Shown here piece after piece: positions 1 to 10,183 of a stretch of 64,000 nucleotides of DNA (the stretch's first letter is position 1; the number at the start of each line of letters is the position of its first letter). The position numbers were made by a program, and so were the translations under genes. The notes beneath the pieces were generated by a model that worked only from the letters and a program-made list of their open reading frames with translations, was not told the DNA's origin and did no database searches. The stretch lies in assembly GCF_000725885.1 (NCBI RefSeq), contig NZ_JODR01000013.1, positions 121,027 through 185,026 on the forward strand, given 5' to 3'. The stretch comes from Streptomyces albus subsp. albus. GTDB lineage: Bacteria; Actinomycetota; Actinomycetes; Streptomycetales; Streptomycetaceae.

Positions 1-78
1 GGGACGGCCGGGGCGCTGCCCCCGCAACGGCACGAACACCTGTGTCCCGGATCACGTTCGGGTGACCCGGCGGCGGCG

Positions 79-453
79 TCAGGGCGCGGCGGCGAACGGG
101 TCCGGGGCGGTGAAGCCCTCCAGGAGCCGGGCCGGCGCCGCCTGCTGCCAGGAGTCGACGACGATGTCCCGCAGCTCCGTCATGTCCTCCAGGGCGGCGA
201 GCCGGGCCCGCACCCAGTTCGAGGACGCCTCGTGCGGCGGCACCCAGAACTTGTGCGGCTCGGCGGCGATCAACTCCTCCCGCTCGTGGCGGGGGCAGCG
301 GACCGCGAACGACGACTCGTCGTCCGGCATCGTCAGGAACATCTTCCCGGCGACCCGGAAGGTGGGCATCGCCCAGGCGATGACCTCCTTCGTCCCGGGC
401 AGCGCCAGGGCGAGCCGCCGGACGTCGTCGGGGCCGGGTCGCGGTCCAGTCAT
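79..453 (-). CDS. MmcQ/YjbR family DNA-binding-fold protein
   Basis: This is a 124-residue MmcQ/YjbR-like protein. The family is a small alpha/beta fold related to double-wing DNA-binding domains, and its cellular role is unknown. Supporting features are the N-terminal LALPGTKEVIAWAMPTFRVAGK segment shape, a conserved Trp-containing 'KFWVPPH' loop and a C-terminal 'LRDIVVDSWQQAAP' helix; the length is normal for the family. The ATG at 453 lies exactly 6 nt downstream of TAGGCT (460-465 on this strand), so the transcript may be leaderless. It is divergent from serC, with about 105 bp between them. Function is inferred from fold only. Confidence 0.85.
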   Translation of the reverse strand: MTGPRPGPDDVRRLALALPGTKEVIAWAMPTFRVAGKMFLTMPDDESSFAVRCPRHEREELIAAEPHKFWVPPHEASSNWVRARLAALEDMTELRDIVVDSWQQAAPARLLEGFTAPDPFAAAP

Positions 454-549
454 GGCGTCAGCCTAGACGCGGGGACCGACAGCCCCCGCTGTCCACCTCT
501 CGTCTCAGGCGGTGGACGTTCCGCGATGCGGATGCCCGCGCGGCACTAG

Positions 550-1677
<1,128 letters not shown>

Positions 1678-1731
1678 CAGGTCCGGCGCACAGCTGACCG
1701 GCACACAGCTGACCGGTACGGAAGAGACCCA

Positions 1732-1764
1732 CGCGGGGCGGGCCACACGGTGGCCCGCCCCGCG
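1732..1764. terminator. Bidirectional hairpin terminator between serC and ABC exporter
   Basis: A perfect 14-bp inverted repeat (1732-1745 with 1751-1764) with a 5-nt loop sits between convergent genes. There is no T-tract, as is usual for Streptomyces terminators. A 13-bp direct repeat (cacagctgaccgg) lies just upstream at about 1689-1716. Confidence 0.8.
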
Positions 1765-1789
1765 CTCGTCTTCACACCGGCCCTGCGGG

Positions 1790-2631
1790 CTACCGGCCCA
1801 GCCGCTGGAAGCGGCGGACGGCCAGCGGCAGGAAGACGGCCGTCAGGGCGAGCGGCCACACCACGGCCATGAGCAGGGCGTGCTCCTCGATCCAGCTCCC
1901 GCCGCCGGGCACGGGGTTGCCGAACAGGTCCCGTACGGCGTTGGCGGTGGCCGACACCGGGTTCCACATGGCGAGGGTGCCCAGCCAGTCCGGCATCAGG
2001 GAGGGCGGGGTGAAGACGCTGGAGATCATCCCGAAGGGGAAGGCGACGGCGAACAGATTGCCCGCGCTCTCCTGGTTCTTGGCCAGCAGACCGAGCAGCA
2101 CCCCCACCCAGATGAGGGCGAAGCGCAGCAGGAGCAGCAGGGCGAAGGCCGCGAGGGCCGGGAAGAGCCCGTCGTCGGGGCGCCAGCCGACGACGAGGGC
2201 GATGGCCGCCATGACCGCGAGGTCGAGCGCGGCGTGCAGGACGTCGGAGACACCGCGTCCGGTGACCACGGCGGAGGAGGCCATCGGCATGGCCCGGAAC
2301 CGGTCGGTGACGCCGCGCTCCTTGTCGACGACGACGGCCATGGCGGTGTTCATGAACCCGAAGGCCATCGTCATGGCGAACATCCCGGGCATGGCGTAGT
2401 CCTTGTAGGACACGCCCTCACCGACCTCCATGGCGCTGCCGAAGACGTAGACGAACAGCAGCACGGAGACGATCGGGAAGCCGAGCTGCCAGGCCACCAG
2501 CGACGGCTGCTTGACCAGGTGTGTCAGATCTCGGCGGACGATCGTCCAGCAGTCGGCGACGGCCCAGTACAGCCGGCGGCCGGCCCCGTCGTCGGCGGGG
2601 AGCGGCACGGGGACGGAGTGGGTGGCGGTGC

Positions 2632-2635
<4 letters not shown>
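1790..2635 (-). CDS. ABC-2 type exporter permease (DrrB-like)
   Basis: This 281-residue membrane permease belongs to the ABC-2 family (DrrB/daunorubicin-resistance type) and forms the transmembrane half of an efflux pump. It has an N-terminal cytoplasmic segment '[23 protein letters not shown]', about six hydrophobic helices, and the family motif near [19 protein letters not shown]. The start is GTG at 2635. It overlaps the stop of the upstream ATPase gene by 4 bp, so the two are translationally coupled. The C-terminus '[10 protein letters not shown]' is typical. The substrate is unknown. The divergent TetR gene is the likely regulator. Confidence 0.92.
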
Positions 2636-3666
<1,031 letters not shown>

Positions 3667-3687
3667 GCATCCCCTCCTGGAAACCGA

Positions 3688-3725
3688 GTACGCCGTACCC
3701 AGATAAAAAAGCGTACAGCCTACGC
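3688..3725. promoter_or_regulatory. Paired palindromes, likely TetR operator
   Basis: Two inverted repeats lie between the ABC exporter and the TetR gene. The first is GTACG-C-CGTAC (3688-3698), the second GCGTA-N5-TACGC (3711-3725); their centres are 25 bp apart. They share the GTACG/CGTAC core and lie near the 5' ends of both divergent transcripts. Binding by the neighbouring TetR is inferred. Confidence 0.65.
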
Positions 3726-3762
3726 AGTCGAGCGCAAGGGGATTTCCTACGATGACCGCACC

Positions 3763-4542
3763 ATGACGAGCGACCACCCCACGGACCACGAGACCGGACT
3801 GACCCGCCTCCGCCGCAGCCTCGACCTGCTGTGGGGCCGTACGGGCAAGGACCGGCCCGCACGCGGGCCCAAACGCGGGCTGACGCTCCAGCAGATCGTG
3901 GTCACCGCCGTCGCCCTCGCCGACCGCGAGGGGCTGGCCGCCCTGTCCATGCGCCGGGTCGCGGCCGAACTGGGCGTCGGCACCATGTCCCTGTACCGCT
4001 ACGTGCCCGGCAAGGACGAACTCGTCGCCCTGATGGTCGACCACGTCCAGGACCCCGCGGGCGACGAACCGGACAGCCCCGTCCACCAGGACTGGACCGG
4101 CCTCCTGGAGACGGTCGCCGAACGGACCTGGGAGCTGTACACCGGCCACGCCTGGCTGATCCAGGTGAACACGGCCCGCCCCGTGATCGGCCCCCGCTCC
4201 ATGGCGTGGCTCGACCGCGCCCTCGGCGCACTGGAAGGACTGCCCCTCAGCGGGCAGGAGAAGATGGCCGTCCTCACCGGCCTCGAACACCTGGTGCTGG
4301 GCGCCGCCCGCACCCACGTCCTCCACCACCAGGCCGCCCAGCACTCCGGGGTCAGCGACAAGGAGTTCTGGAGCACCCAGGAGCCGTACATGGTGCGCGG
4401 CATGGAAGAAGGCGCGTTCCCCCGGCTCGCCGGCCTCCCGGAGGACTCCTTCGCCGGGGACGCCGTCGAGGCCCTGCGGTTCGCCGTACGGGCCCTGCTC
4501 GACGGCTTCCGGCGCCTGGTGGAGGAACGCACCGCGGACTGA
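3763..4542 (+). CDS. TetR family transcriptional regulator (TetR_C_1 type)
   Basis: This 259-residue repressor is divergent from the ABC exporter it probably controls. The N-terminal HTH spans about residues 47-95 (TLQQIVVTAVALADREG ... SMRRVAAELGVGTMSLYRYV). It is followed by a ligand-binding helical domain of the TetR_C_1 type that also contains 'LYTGHAWLIQVNTARP'. A 30-residue N-terminal extension precedes the HTH. The ATG at 3763 is chosen because an earlier ATG at 3752 runs straight into a stop codon. TACGAT at 3748-3753 is a possible -10, which would leave almost no leader. The ligand is unknown. Confidence 0.92.
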   Translation: MTSDHPTDHETGLTRLRRSLDLLWGRTGKDRPARGPKRGLTLQQIVVTAVALADREGLAALSMRRVAAELGVGTMSLYRYVPGKDELVALMVDHVQDPAGDEPDSPVHQDWTGLLETVAERTWELYTGHAWLIQVNTARPVIGPRSMAWLDRALGALEGLPLSGQEKMAVLTGLEHLVLGAARTHVLHHQAAQHSGVSDKEFWSTQEPYMVRGMEEGAFPRLAGLPEDSFAGDAVEALRFAVRALLDGFRRLVEERTAD

Positions 4543-4564
4543 ACGAACGCGCCACGGGCCGAAC

Positions 4565-4628
4565 GCGCCACGGCCGAACACCCGGGCGGGGCCGGCCGTG
4601 GTGTCGGGCGTGGTGTCGGCCGTGGCGC
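4565..4628. terminator. Long-loop inverted repeat between convergent genes
   Basis: GCGCCACGGCCGA (4565-4577) is matched perfectly by its reverse complement at 4616-4628, across a 38-nt GC-rich loop. It lies between the TetR gene and the convergent beta-propeller gene and probably terminates both. Confidence 0.6.
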
Positions 4629-4633
4629 CGGGC

Positions 4634-5689
4634 TCAGTCGCCGCGGCGGCGGAAGAGGCGGCGCAGCCCCCACCACACGGCGAAGGCCGCGACGAGGGTG
4701 GCCGCGCCCAGGCCGAGCGTACGGTTGTTCTCGTCGTCGGAGCCGCCCCCGCCGCCGTTCCCCTGCGAGCCGCCGGAGTTCTCAGCGTCCTCCTTCTGCA
4801 CGGACGACGGCACGGCCTTGCCGGTCAGCCGGACGGGCTCCACCGGGCTGCGGACCCCCTCGGAGCCGAACATCAGGGTCCGGCCGTCCGGGGTGAAGGT
4901 CACCGACTCGCCCTGGCGCTGCAACGGCACCGGCAAGGAGGAGATCTTCTCCGGCTTGCCGTCCCGCCACCGGTAGGCGTAACCCGAGAAGTAGCCGCGC
5001 AGCACCAGGCGGCTGCCGTCGGGCGAGAACGCCCCGTCGGTGGCCTCGAAGTCGATGTCGGAGACCCGCGAGAAGGTGTTGACGGCGCCCGGCGTCAGCT
5101 CCTTCGGCCCCGCGTACACCCCGGCCTTGCCCTGCGCGTTCTTGCTGGCGATGTAGACCCGCCCCGTCTTGGGGTGGACCATCAGCGACTCGGCGTTGCG
5201 CGGGCCGTCGGCGTAGCGCACGGTGTAGCGGGTCGGGGTGACCGTCACATCGCCGTCCAGCCGCTTCGGTTCGGGGAAACGGTAGATCCACACCTCGTTC
5301 CAGGTGCCGTCGAGGTTGTCGCCGATGTCCCCGACGTAGATGTCGCCGTCCGGGCCGATGGAGATCGCCTCCACGTCCCGCGGGTCGATCCCCCGCATCG
5401 TCACCCGGGCGACGGTCTTGCCGGTGCGGCCGTCCACGGCGTACACGTACGGGCCGTCGTCGGAGTCGTTGTGCGTCCAGTAGACGCCCTTGTGGGTGTG
5501 GCTGGCGGCCAGGCCGCTGGACTCGGTGATGCGGGAGTCCTCGATGGTGAACCCCCGCGGCTCGTCCGCCGCTTCGGCCGCGACGGCGGTCAGCCCCACG
5601 GCGGACAACGCCAACGCCGTCACCCCGGCCGTCCGGGCCACCCAGGGCACCCACCGTCCCGCAGCGGACGGACGCTCTCGCACAGACAT
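4634..5689 (-). CDS. Secreted, membrane-anchored beta-propeller protein
   Basis: This 351-residue exported protein of unknown function has a signal sequence or TM helix at about 18-41, then WD40/YncE-like repeats (for example IDPRDVEAISIGPDGDIYVGD and DIDFEATDGAFSPDGSRLVLRG). A Gly/Ser/Asn-rich linker follows, then a C-terminal TM helix (about 327-345) ending in the basic RRLFRRRGD. This layout places the propeller outside the cell, tethered at the C-terminus. It appears monocistronic and is convergent with the TetR gene. It probably binds a ligand or acts as a scaffold; no catalytic signature was recognised. Confidence 0.85.
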   Translation of the reverse strand: MSVRERPSAAGRWVPWVARTAGVTALALSAVGLTAVAAEAADEPRGFTIEDSRITESSGLAASHTHKGVYWTHNDSDDGPYVYAVDGRTGKTVARVTMRGIDPRDVEAISIGPDGDIYVGDIGDNLDGTWNEVWIYRFPEPKRLDGDVTVTPTRYTVRYADGPRNAESLMVHPKTGRVYIASKNAQGKAGVYAGPKELTPGAVNTFSRVSDIDFEATDGAFSPDGSRLVLRGYFSGYAYRWRDGKPEKISSLPVPLQRQGESVTFTPDGRTLMFGSEGVRSPVEPVRLTGKAVPSSVQKEDAENSGGSQGNGGGGGSDDENNRTLGLGAATLVAAFAVWWGLRRLFRRRGD

Positions 5690-5747
5690 GATCCCAAGTG
5701 TCCAGCATCACGGTGCGTGTCGGTGCACGGTCCACCAGGATGGGCGC

Positions 5748-6452
5748 ATGCGCATCCTCTTCGTCGGCGACTCCATGACGATCGGAGCCGCCGGCGACCA
5801 CACCTGGCGCCACCGGATGTGGCAGCACCTGACGCGCACCCTGCCCGACGGCGCCTTCCGCGTCGTCGGCCCCCGCACCGCGCTCCACGAGGACTCGCAC
5901 GCCTACGCCGACACCGCCTTCCCCGCCGAGGCCCGCGCCCACCTCGCGGGCTGGGGCGAGGGCTGGCTGCACATGGCACCCCTGATCCGCGAGACGGTGG
6001 CCACCCACCGCCCGGACACCCTGCTGGTCTCCCTCGGCCTGATCGACCTCGGCTTCTACACCAGCCCTGAGCAGACCCTCGGCAACGTGGAACTGTTCCT
6101 CGCCGAGGCACGCGCCGCCAACCCCACGCTGCGGGCCGTGCTGCTGCCCGTCCTCCCCAACGTCCGGGCCGCGACCGATGCCGCCTTCGCCGCGGACTGC
6201 GCCCGGTTCAACACCCTGCTGGCCAAGGCCGTCGCCGAACTGTCGGAGCCGCGCTCCCCGCTGCTGCTCGCCTCCGCGCCGGCAGGCTGGTCGCCGGAGC
6301 GGGACACCTACGACGGCACCCACCCGTCGGCGGCGGGCGAGCACCGGATCGCCGCCGCGTTCGCCGACGCGCTGCACCAGGCGTGGGCCGTGGGTGGGCC
6401 GTACGAGGGCGCACCGTCGCAAGAGCCGTCCCGGACGGCATCCCGCGGCTAA
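5748..6452 (+). CDS. SGNH/GDSL family hydrolase
   Basis: This 234-residue SGNH-fold esterase-type protein carries the block I motif FVGDSMTIG at residues 5-13, with the nucleophile Ser in GDS. A block III-like SLGLIDLGF occurs near 100, and the C-terminal catalytic pair is in YDGTHPSAAGE (block V DxxH). There is no signal peptide, so it is probably cytoplasmic. The ATG at 5748 is chosen because the protein begins MRILFVGDS, and CAGGAT (5736-5741) ends exactly 6 nt upstream. The substrate is unknown; acyl or carbohydrate esters are usual for the family. Confidence 0.9.
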   Translation: MRILFVGDSMTIGAAGDHTWRHRMWQHLTRTLPDGAFRVVGPRTALHEDSHAYADTAFPAEARAHLAGWGEGWLHMAPLIRETVATHRPDTLLVSLGLIDLGFYTSPEQTLGNVELFLAEARAANPTLRAVLLPVLPNVRAATDAAFAADCARFNTLLAKAVAELSEPRSPLLLASAPAGWSPERDTYDGTHPSAAGEHRIAAAFADALHQAWAVGGPYEGAPSQEPSRTASRG

Positions 6453-6498
6453 GGTCGCCCTCCCAGCCACCCGCGTCCGGGAAGGACCGTCACGCCTT

Positions 6499-6714
6499 CC
6501 CGGACCCCCTCTCCGGGCGGGACCCACGTCCCGGACCCCCTCTCCGGGAGGGACCCACGTCTGCCCGGGTCCCTCCCCGGGAGAGGACACGGCCTCTTCC
6601 GGGTCGCCCGCCCCGGGAGAGGGCCGCCACCTCTCCCCGCCGCCCCCCGTCAGGAAGAGGACCACCACCTCTCCCCCGTCACCCCCGCCCGCGAGAGGAC
6701 CACCACCTCTCCCC
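6499..6714. repeat. Tandem duplication and three-hairpin repeat in a 352-bp gap
   Basis: The gap 6453-6804 has no gene. It contains a 31-bp tandem duplication (6499-6529 and 6530-6560, one mismatch). It also contains three spaced copies of a hairpin-forming unit, GAGAGG-N7-CCTCTC or a close variant, at about 6617, 6655 and 6692 (spacing 37-38 bp). The top strand is very C-rich, with few purines other than in the GAG/GGA blocks. No promoter was recognised apart from the downstream gene's own 5' region. Confidence 0.75.
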
Positions 6715-6804
6715 CGCTGACCGCCGCGTCCCCTCCGCCACAACCGTCCGGGAGGGGACCGCTGCCGTTCCCCGCCCCCGCCTCCGCCTCCGGAAAGGAC
6801 CGTC

Positions 6805-7896
6805 GTGCCCCCTCAGTCGCTCCCTCGCCGGCCGCGGCGCCCGTTCCGGCGGGCCGTGCTGGTGCCCTGTCTGCTCGGTCTGTTCGGCGTGCTCGCCCTG
6901 CTCGGTCCGCTCGCCGTGCTGCCCGTCGCCGGGGCGCGGGCCGCCGCCGCCCCGCACGGGGAGGTGACGCTTCCCGTGCAGCGGTACTCGACACCGCTGA
7001 CCGCCGTCGCCTCCGCCTCATGGCGGCTGTCCGCCGGGGACAGACTCGCCCTGCACACCCCCGCCTTGCGGTTCGCGGTCGGCTCGTGGGGTGCGGGCCG
7101 GCCGACCAACATCGGCACCACCCTGCTGCTGGCCTGTACGGACCCGGAGGGGCGCCGGGTGCTCACGGCGCACGACGGCGCCAACCTCACCCCGCGCGAG
7201 CCGGACCGGCTCCCGGCGATCCGGGCCCTGCTCGTCGCCCGGGGCAAGGGCGAATACCGCTGCACGCTGGGCGCCTCGGCCTACAGCACCGCGCACGCGA
7301 AGGGCATGACGGTGCGTCTGACGGGGCGGCGGACCGTCATCGGCACCCGCGTGGGCCGCGCCTCGGCGACCTGGACCCGCCCGGCCGCCCGCGGCGACCT
7401 GCTGCTGCGCCCCGGCCGCACGGCCGAACCGATGAACGGCCTTGCCGCTGCCGCCGGACCGGGCGCGGGCCGGCGGGCGGCCACGGTCGCGGTGGACGCC
7501 GAGATCACCACCTGCAACGCGGACGGCGCCTACCGGGTGTGCCGGCCGCGGGACCCCCGCCCGGACGGTTCGGCCGTCACCTCGTGGGTGGAGGTGCGGC
7601 GCCTGGACGCGGCAGGCGGTGTGGTGGGCGCGCCGGTGACCTCGCGGGTGGAGCGCCGCCGGGTGAGCGCCGCGCAGCACCACGCGATGCTGCACCACAC
7701 GCTGCGGGTGCCGGTGCCGGCCCGTGCGGAGCGTCTCGACGTGCGGCTCAAGGTCCGGGTCGACGCGGGTGACGACATGGTCTTCCACGCCGGGTACGGC
7801 TACGCGCGCACCGTGGTGCTCCAGCCGCCGGCCGCCCCGTCCCGCCTCGCGCCGGGCTCCCCGCGGCGGGTGCCGGCCGCCGCGTCCGGCCGCTGA
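6805..7896 (+). CDS. Secreted or membrane-anchored protein of unknown function
   Basis: This 363-residue protein has an Arg-rich N-terminus (RRPRRPFRR), then one long hydrophobic segment (about 17-47) ending in ARAAAA, consistent with a signal peptide or N-anchor. The rest is soluble and beta-rich. Three Cys in the central part (LLACTDPEG, YRCTLGAS, ITTCNADGAYRVC) could form disulfides outside the cell. No enzyme motif was recognised. GGAAAGGA before the ATG at 6805 is a good ribosome site. Its upstream gap is the repeat-rich segment described separately. Real-gene status rests on codon bias and the signal sequence. Confidence 0.8.
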   Translation: MPPQSLPRRPRRPFRRAVLVPCLLGLFGVLALLGPLAVLPVAGARAAAAPHGEVTLPVQRYSTPLTAVASASWRLSAGDRLALHTPALRFAVGSWGAGRPTNIGTTLLLACTDPEGRRVLTAHDGANLTPREPDRLPAIRALLVARGKGEYRCTLGASAYSTAHAKGMTVRLTGRRTVIGTRVGRASATWTRPAARGDLLLRPGRTAEPMNGLAAAAGPGAGRRAATVAVDAEITTCNADGAYRVCRPRDPRPDGSAVTSWVEVRRLDAAGGVVGAPVTSRVERRRVSAAQHHAMLHHTLRVPVPARAERLDVRLKVRVDAGDDMVFHAGYGYARTVVLQPPAAPSRLAPGSPRRVPAAASGR

Positions 7897-8077
7897 CGTG
7901 CGGCTCCGCCCGGTGGAATCCCGTCACGCGCCGTACGTTTCGCGCCGGAAGCCCCCCTCGGCCGTCGCGCTGCGCGGGGTGTGCGCCAGACTGTCGATCA
8001 TGCGTGCCCCGAACGTCGCGAACGCCCCGTGTGCGGCGGTTCGCCACCGCGCGCCACGGGGCGCTCCCTCCCCCGAC

Positions 8078-8101
8078 TTAATGCGCGCTGGCGCGCACTA
8101 A
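8078..8101. promoter_or_regulatory. 24-bp imperfect palindrome upstream of a TetR gene
   Basis: The core TGCGCGC-TG-GCGCGCA is a perfect inverted repeat (8082-8088 with 8091-8097). It extends outward, with one mismatch, to TTA...TAA. It lies 60 bp before the TetR start codon and is a good candidate for an autoregulatory operator. A second small repeat, ACTG-N6-CAGT, follows immediately. Confidence 0.6.
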
Positions 8102-8160
8102 CTGGTAGGACAGTAACCGGAATCTCATCCTCGACGCAACGCGGAACATCTGCGCACCCC

Positions 8161-8943
8161 ATGACTGAGCCACGCCCGCACGGGTCCACCCGCCCCGGAG
8201 GACGCACCGCACGCACCCGCGCCGCCGTCCTCGCGGCAGCCCTGGAGGCCCTGGACACCCAGGACTTCGCCTCCCTCACCGTCGATCTGCTCGCCCGGCG
8301 CTCCGGCGTGCACGCCGCCACCATCCGCCGCCGCTGGCGCTCGGTCGAGGGCGTCATCAGCGATCTGCTGACCCAGCACGGCACCGCCACGATCCCCATC
8401 CCCGACACCGGCGACCTGCGGCAGGACCTGCACGCCATGGCCCGGGCCATCGCCGACTTCCACACCGCACCCCGCAACCGCCGCCTGCTGGAGGGCATGG
8501 TGGCCGCCGCGTCCCGGCAGCAGGGCGCCGAGGAGGTGCTGCGCGAGATCTTCGCCCGCCGACTGCGTCAGGTCGCCGTCCTCCTGCACCGCGCCGCCGA
8601 ACGCGGCGAGGTCCCCGCCGACACCGACGCGGAAGGGGTCATCGCGGCCCTCGGCGCGCCCTTCTACTACCGGCTGCTGATCACCCGCGGCCCGCTGGAC
8701 GACGAGCTGGTCAGCAGCAGCGCGGAGACCGCCTATCTGGCGGCCGTGCACGGCGTCTTCCGCACCGGCAGCACCGGTAGCACTGCCAGCACCGACAGCA
8801 CCGGAAGCCCCAACAGTCCCGACAGCCCCGCCGGCACCGGACCGACCACCGGCACCGGACCGGCCGCCGGCACCGCCCGCAACGGCGGCCGGGGGCACCG
8901 CGCCGGGGACGAGGCCGCCCGCCCCCACCGGGGCCGCGGCTGA
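8161..8943 (+). CDS. TetR/AcrR family transcriptional regulator
   Basis: This 260-residue regulator has an HTH at about 17-62 (RTRAAVLAAALEALDT ... VDLLARRSGVHAATIRRRW). The C-terminal domain resembles TetR_C_11/16 members (residues 80-195), with 'APFYYRLLITRGPLDDEL' near its end. The last ~60 residues are low-complexity (Ser/Thr/Gly/Pro/Asp then Arg/Gly-rich) and are absent from most homologues; a run of short GST/GSP repeats suggests recent slippage. The ATG at 8161 follows the palindrome by about 60 bp. The target may be itself or the following aldo/keto reductase gene; both are inferences. Confidence 0.9.
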   Translation: MTEPRPHGSTRPGGRTARTRAAVLAAALEALDTQDFASLTVDLLARRSGVHAATIRRRWRSVEGVISDLLTQHGTATIPIPDTGDLRQDLHAMARAIADFHTAPRNRRLLEGMVAAASRQQGAEEVLREIFARRLRQVAVLLHRAAERGEVPADTDAEGVIAALGAPFYYRLLITRGPLDDELVSSSAETAYLAAVHGVFRTGSTGSTASTDSTGSPNSPDSPAGTGPTTGTGPAAGTARNGGRGHRAGDEAARPHRGRG

Positions 8944-9010
8944 GCGAGCGCCCCGCAAGGCCCGGCCGCCCCCTTGCTTCGAGCGCACTCCAGGCGCCTA
9001 GCGTTGCGCC

Positions 9011-10009
9011 ATGGAGTACACGCAGCTCGGACGTACCGGACTCAAGGTCAGCAGGCTCGTCCTCGGCACGATGAATTTCGGGCCGCAGACGGACGAGGCC
9101 GACAGCCACGCGATCATGGACGCCGCGCTGGACGCGGGCATCAACTTCTTCGACACCGCCAACGCCTACGGCTGGGGCAACAACAAGGGCCGCACCGAGG
9201 AGATCATCGGGAGCTGGTTCGCCAAGGGCGAGGGGCGCCGCGACAAGACCGTCCTGGCCACCAAGGTGTACGCGAACATGGCGGGCGACGGCGAGACGCC
9301 CTGGCCGAACCACGACAAGCTCTCCGCCCTCAACATCCGCCGCTCCGTGGAGGCCAGCCTCCGCCGCCTGGGCACCGACCACATCGACCTCTACCAGTTC
9401 CACCACGTCGACCGGGCCACGCCCTGGGACGAGATCTGGCAGGCCATGGACGTGCTGGTGCAGCAGGGCAAGGTCCTGTACGCCGGCTCCAGCAACCACG
9501 CCGGCTGGCACATCGCGCAGGCCAACGAGACGGCGGCCCGGCGCGGCTCGCTCGGCCTGGTGAGCGAACAGTGCCTCTACAACCTGGCCGAACGGCGGGC
9601 CGAGATGGAGGTCGTCCCGGCGGCGGAGGCGTACGGGCTCGGCGTCATCCCCTGGTCGCCGCTGCACGGTGGGCTGCTGGGCGGCGCGCTGCGCAAGGCC
9701 CAGGAGGGCGGCGGCGCCCGCACCACGTCGGGCCGCGCGGCCACCGCGCTGGAGGACCCGGCGGTACGGGCCCGGATCGAGTCCTACGAGAACCTCGTGG
9801 CCAAGCACGGTCTGGAGCCGGGCGAGGTCGCCCTCGCCTGGCTGCTGTCCCGGCCCGGCGTCACCGGCCCCATCGTCGGGCCGCGCACCGCCGGCCAGCT
9901 CACCTCGGCGCTGCGCGCCGTCGAGCTGGAGCTGAGCGAGGAGCTGCTCACCGCGCTGGACGAGATCTTCCCCGGGCCGGGTCCCTCCCCGGAGGCGTTC
10001 GCCTGGTGA
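9011..10009 (+). CDS. Aldo/keto reductase
   Basis: This 332-residue NAD(P)H-dependent oxidoreductase has a TIM-barrel fold. The catalytic tetrad is visible: D48 and Y53 in FFDTANAYGWG, K85 in LATKVY, and H131 in DLYQFHHVD. The C-terminal cofactor loop is IVGPRTAGQL. It is closest in pattern to the YajO/Tas-like AKRs that act on aldehydes or ketones. TAGCGT (8999-9004) lies exactly 6 nt before the ATG and no ribosome site is present, so the mRNA may be leaderless. A perfect 12-bp hairpin follows. The natural substrate is unknown. Confidence 0.95.
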   Translation: MEYTQLGRTGLKVSRLVLGTMNFGPQTDEADSHAIMDAALDAGINFFDTANAYGWGNNKGRTEEIIGSWFAKGEGRRDKTVLATKVYANMAGDGETPWPNHDKLSALNIRRSVEASLRRLGTDHIDLYQFHHVDRATPWDEIWQAMDVLVQQGKVLYAGSSNHAGWHIAQANETAARRGSLGLVSEQCLYNLAERRAEMEVVPAAEAYGLGVIPWSPLHGGLLGGALRKAQEGGGARTTSGRAATALEDPAVRARIESYENLVAKHGLEPGEVALAWLLSRPGVTGPIVGPRTAGQLTSALRAVELELSEELLTALDEIFPGPGPSPEAFAW

Positions 10010-10016
10010 CCGGGCC

Positions 10017-10046
10017 GCCGCCCGCGGGTTGCGGCCCGCGGGCGGC
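10017..10046. terminator. Perfect hairpin terminator
   Basis: A 12-bp perfect stem (10017-10028 with 10035-10046) with loop ttgcgg sits between the aldo/keto reductase and the convergent small membrane protein gene. It could serve both. Confidence 0.8.
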
Positions 10047-10055
10047 CCCGTCGGC

Positions 10056-10148
10056 TCAGTGACCGTTCAGCGCCGAGGCCAGCACGACCACGAGGAAGAG
10101 CGCCGCCAGCACACCGGTCACAATGCGCATTCTGGTCTTCGCATTCAC
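10056..10148 (-). CDS. 30-residue single-pass membrane peptide
   Basis: A short open frame encodes about 30 residues: a basic N-terminus (NAKTRMR), one hydrophobic helix (IVTGVLAALFLVVVLASAL) and the tail NGH. The GTG at 10148 is preferred, with an internal ATG seven codons later as the alternative. The sequence GGTGACAACGGTAACC just upstream is a near-perfect palindrome and may be an operator. Streptomyces genomes carry many small hydrophobic proteins of this type with unknown roles. The clean TM profile and codon pattern support it, but its length limits certainty. Confidence 0.6.
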   Translation of the reverse strand: MNAKTRMRIVTGVLAALFLVVVLASALNGH

Positions 10149-10183
10149 GGTGACAACGGTAACCGGGCCCCTCCGGGCCCCCG

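Noticed and set aside
1..78. A coding end at the left edge of the window
   Set aside because: The first 78 bases show no convincing frame, stop context or hairpin; left unannotated.
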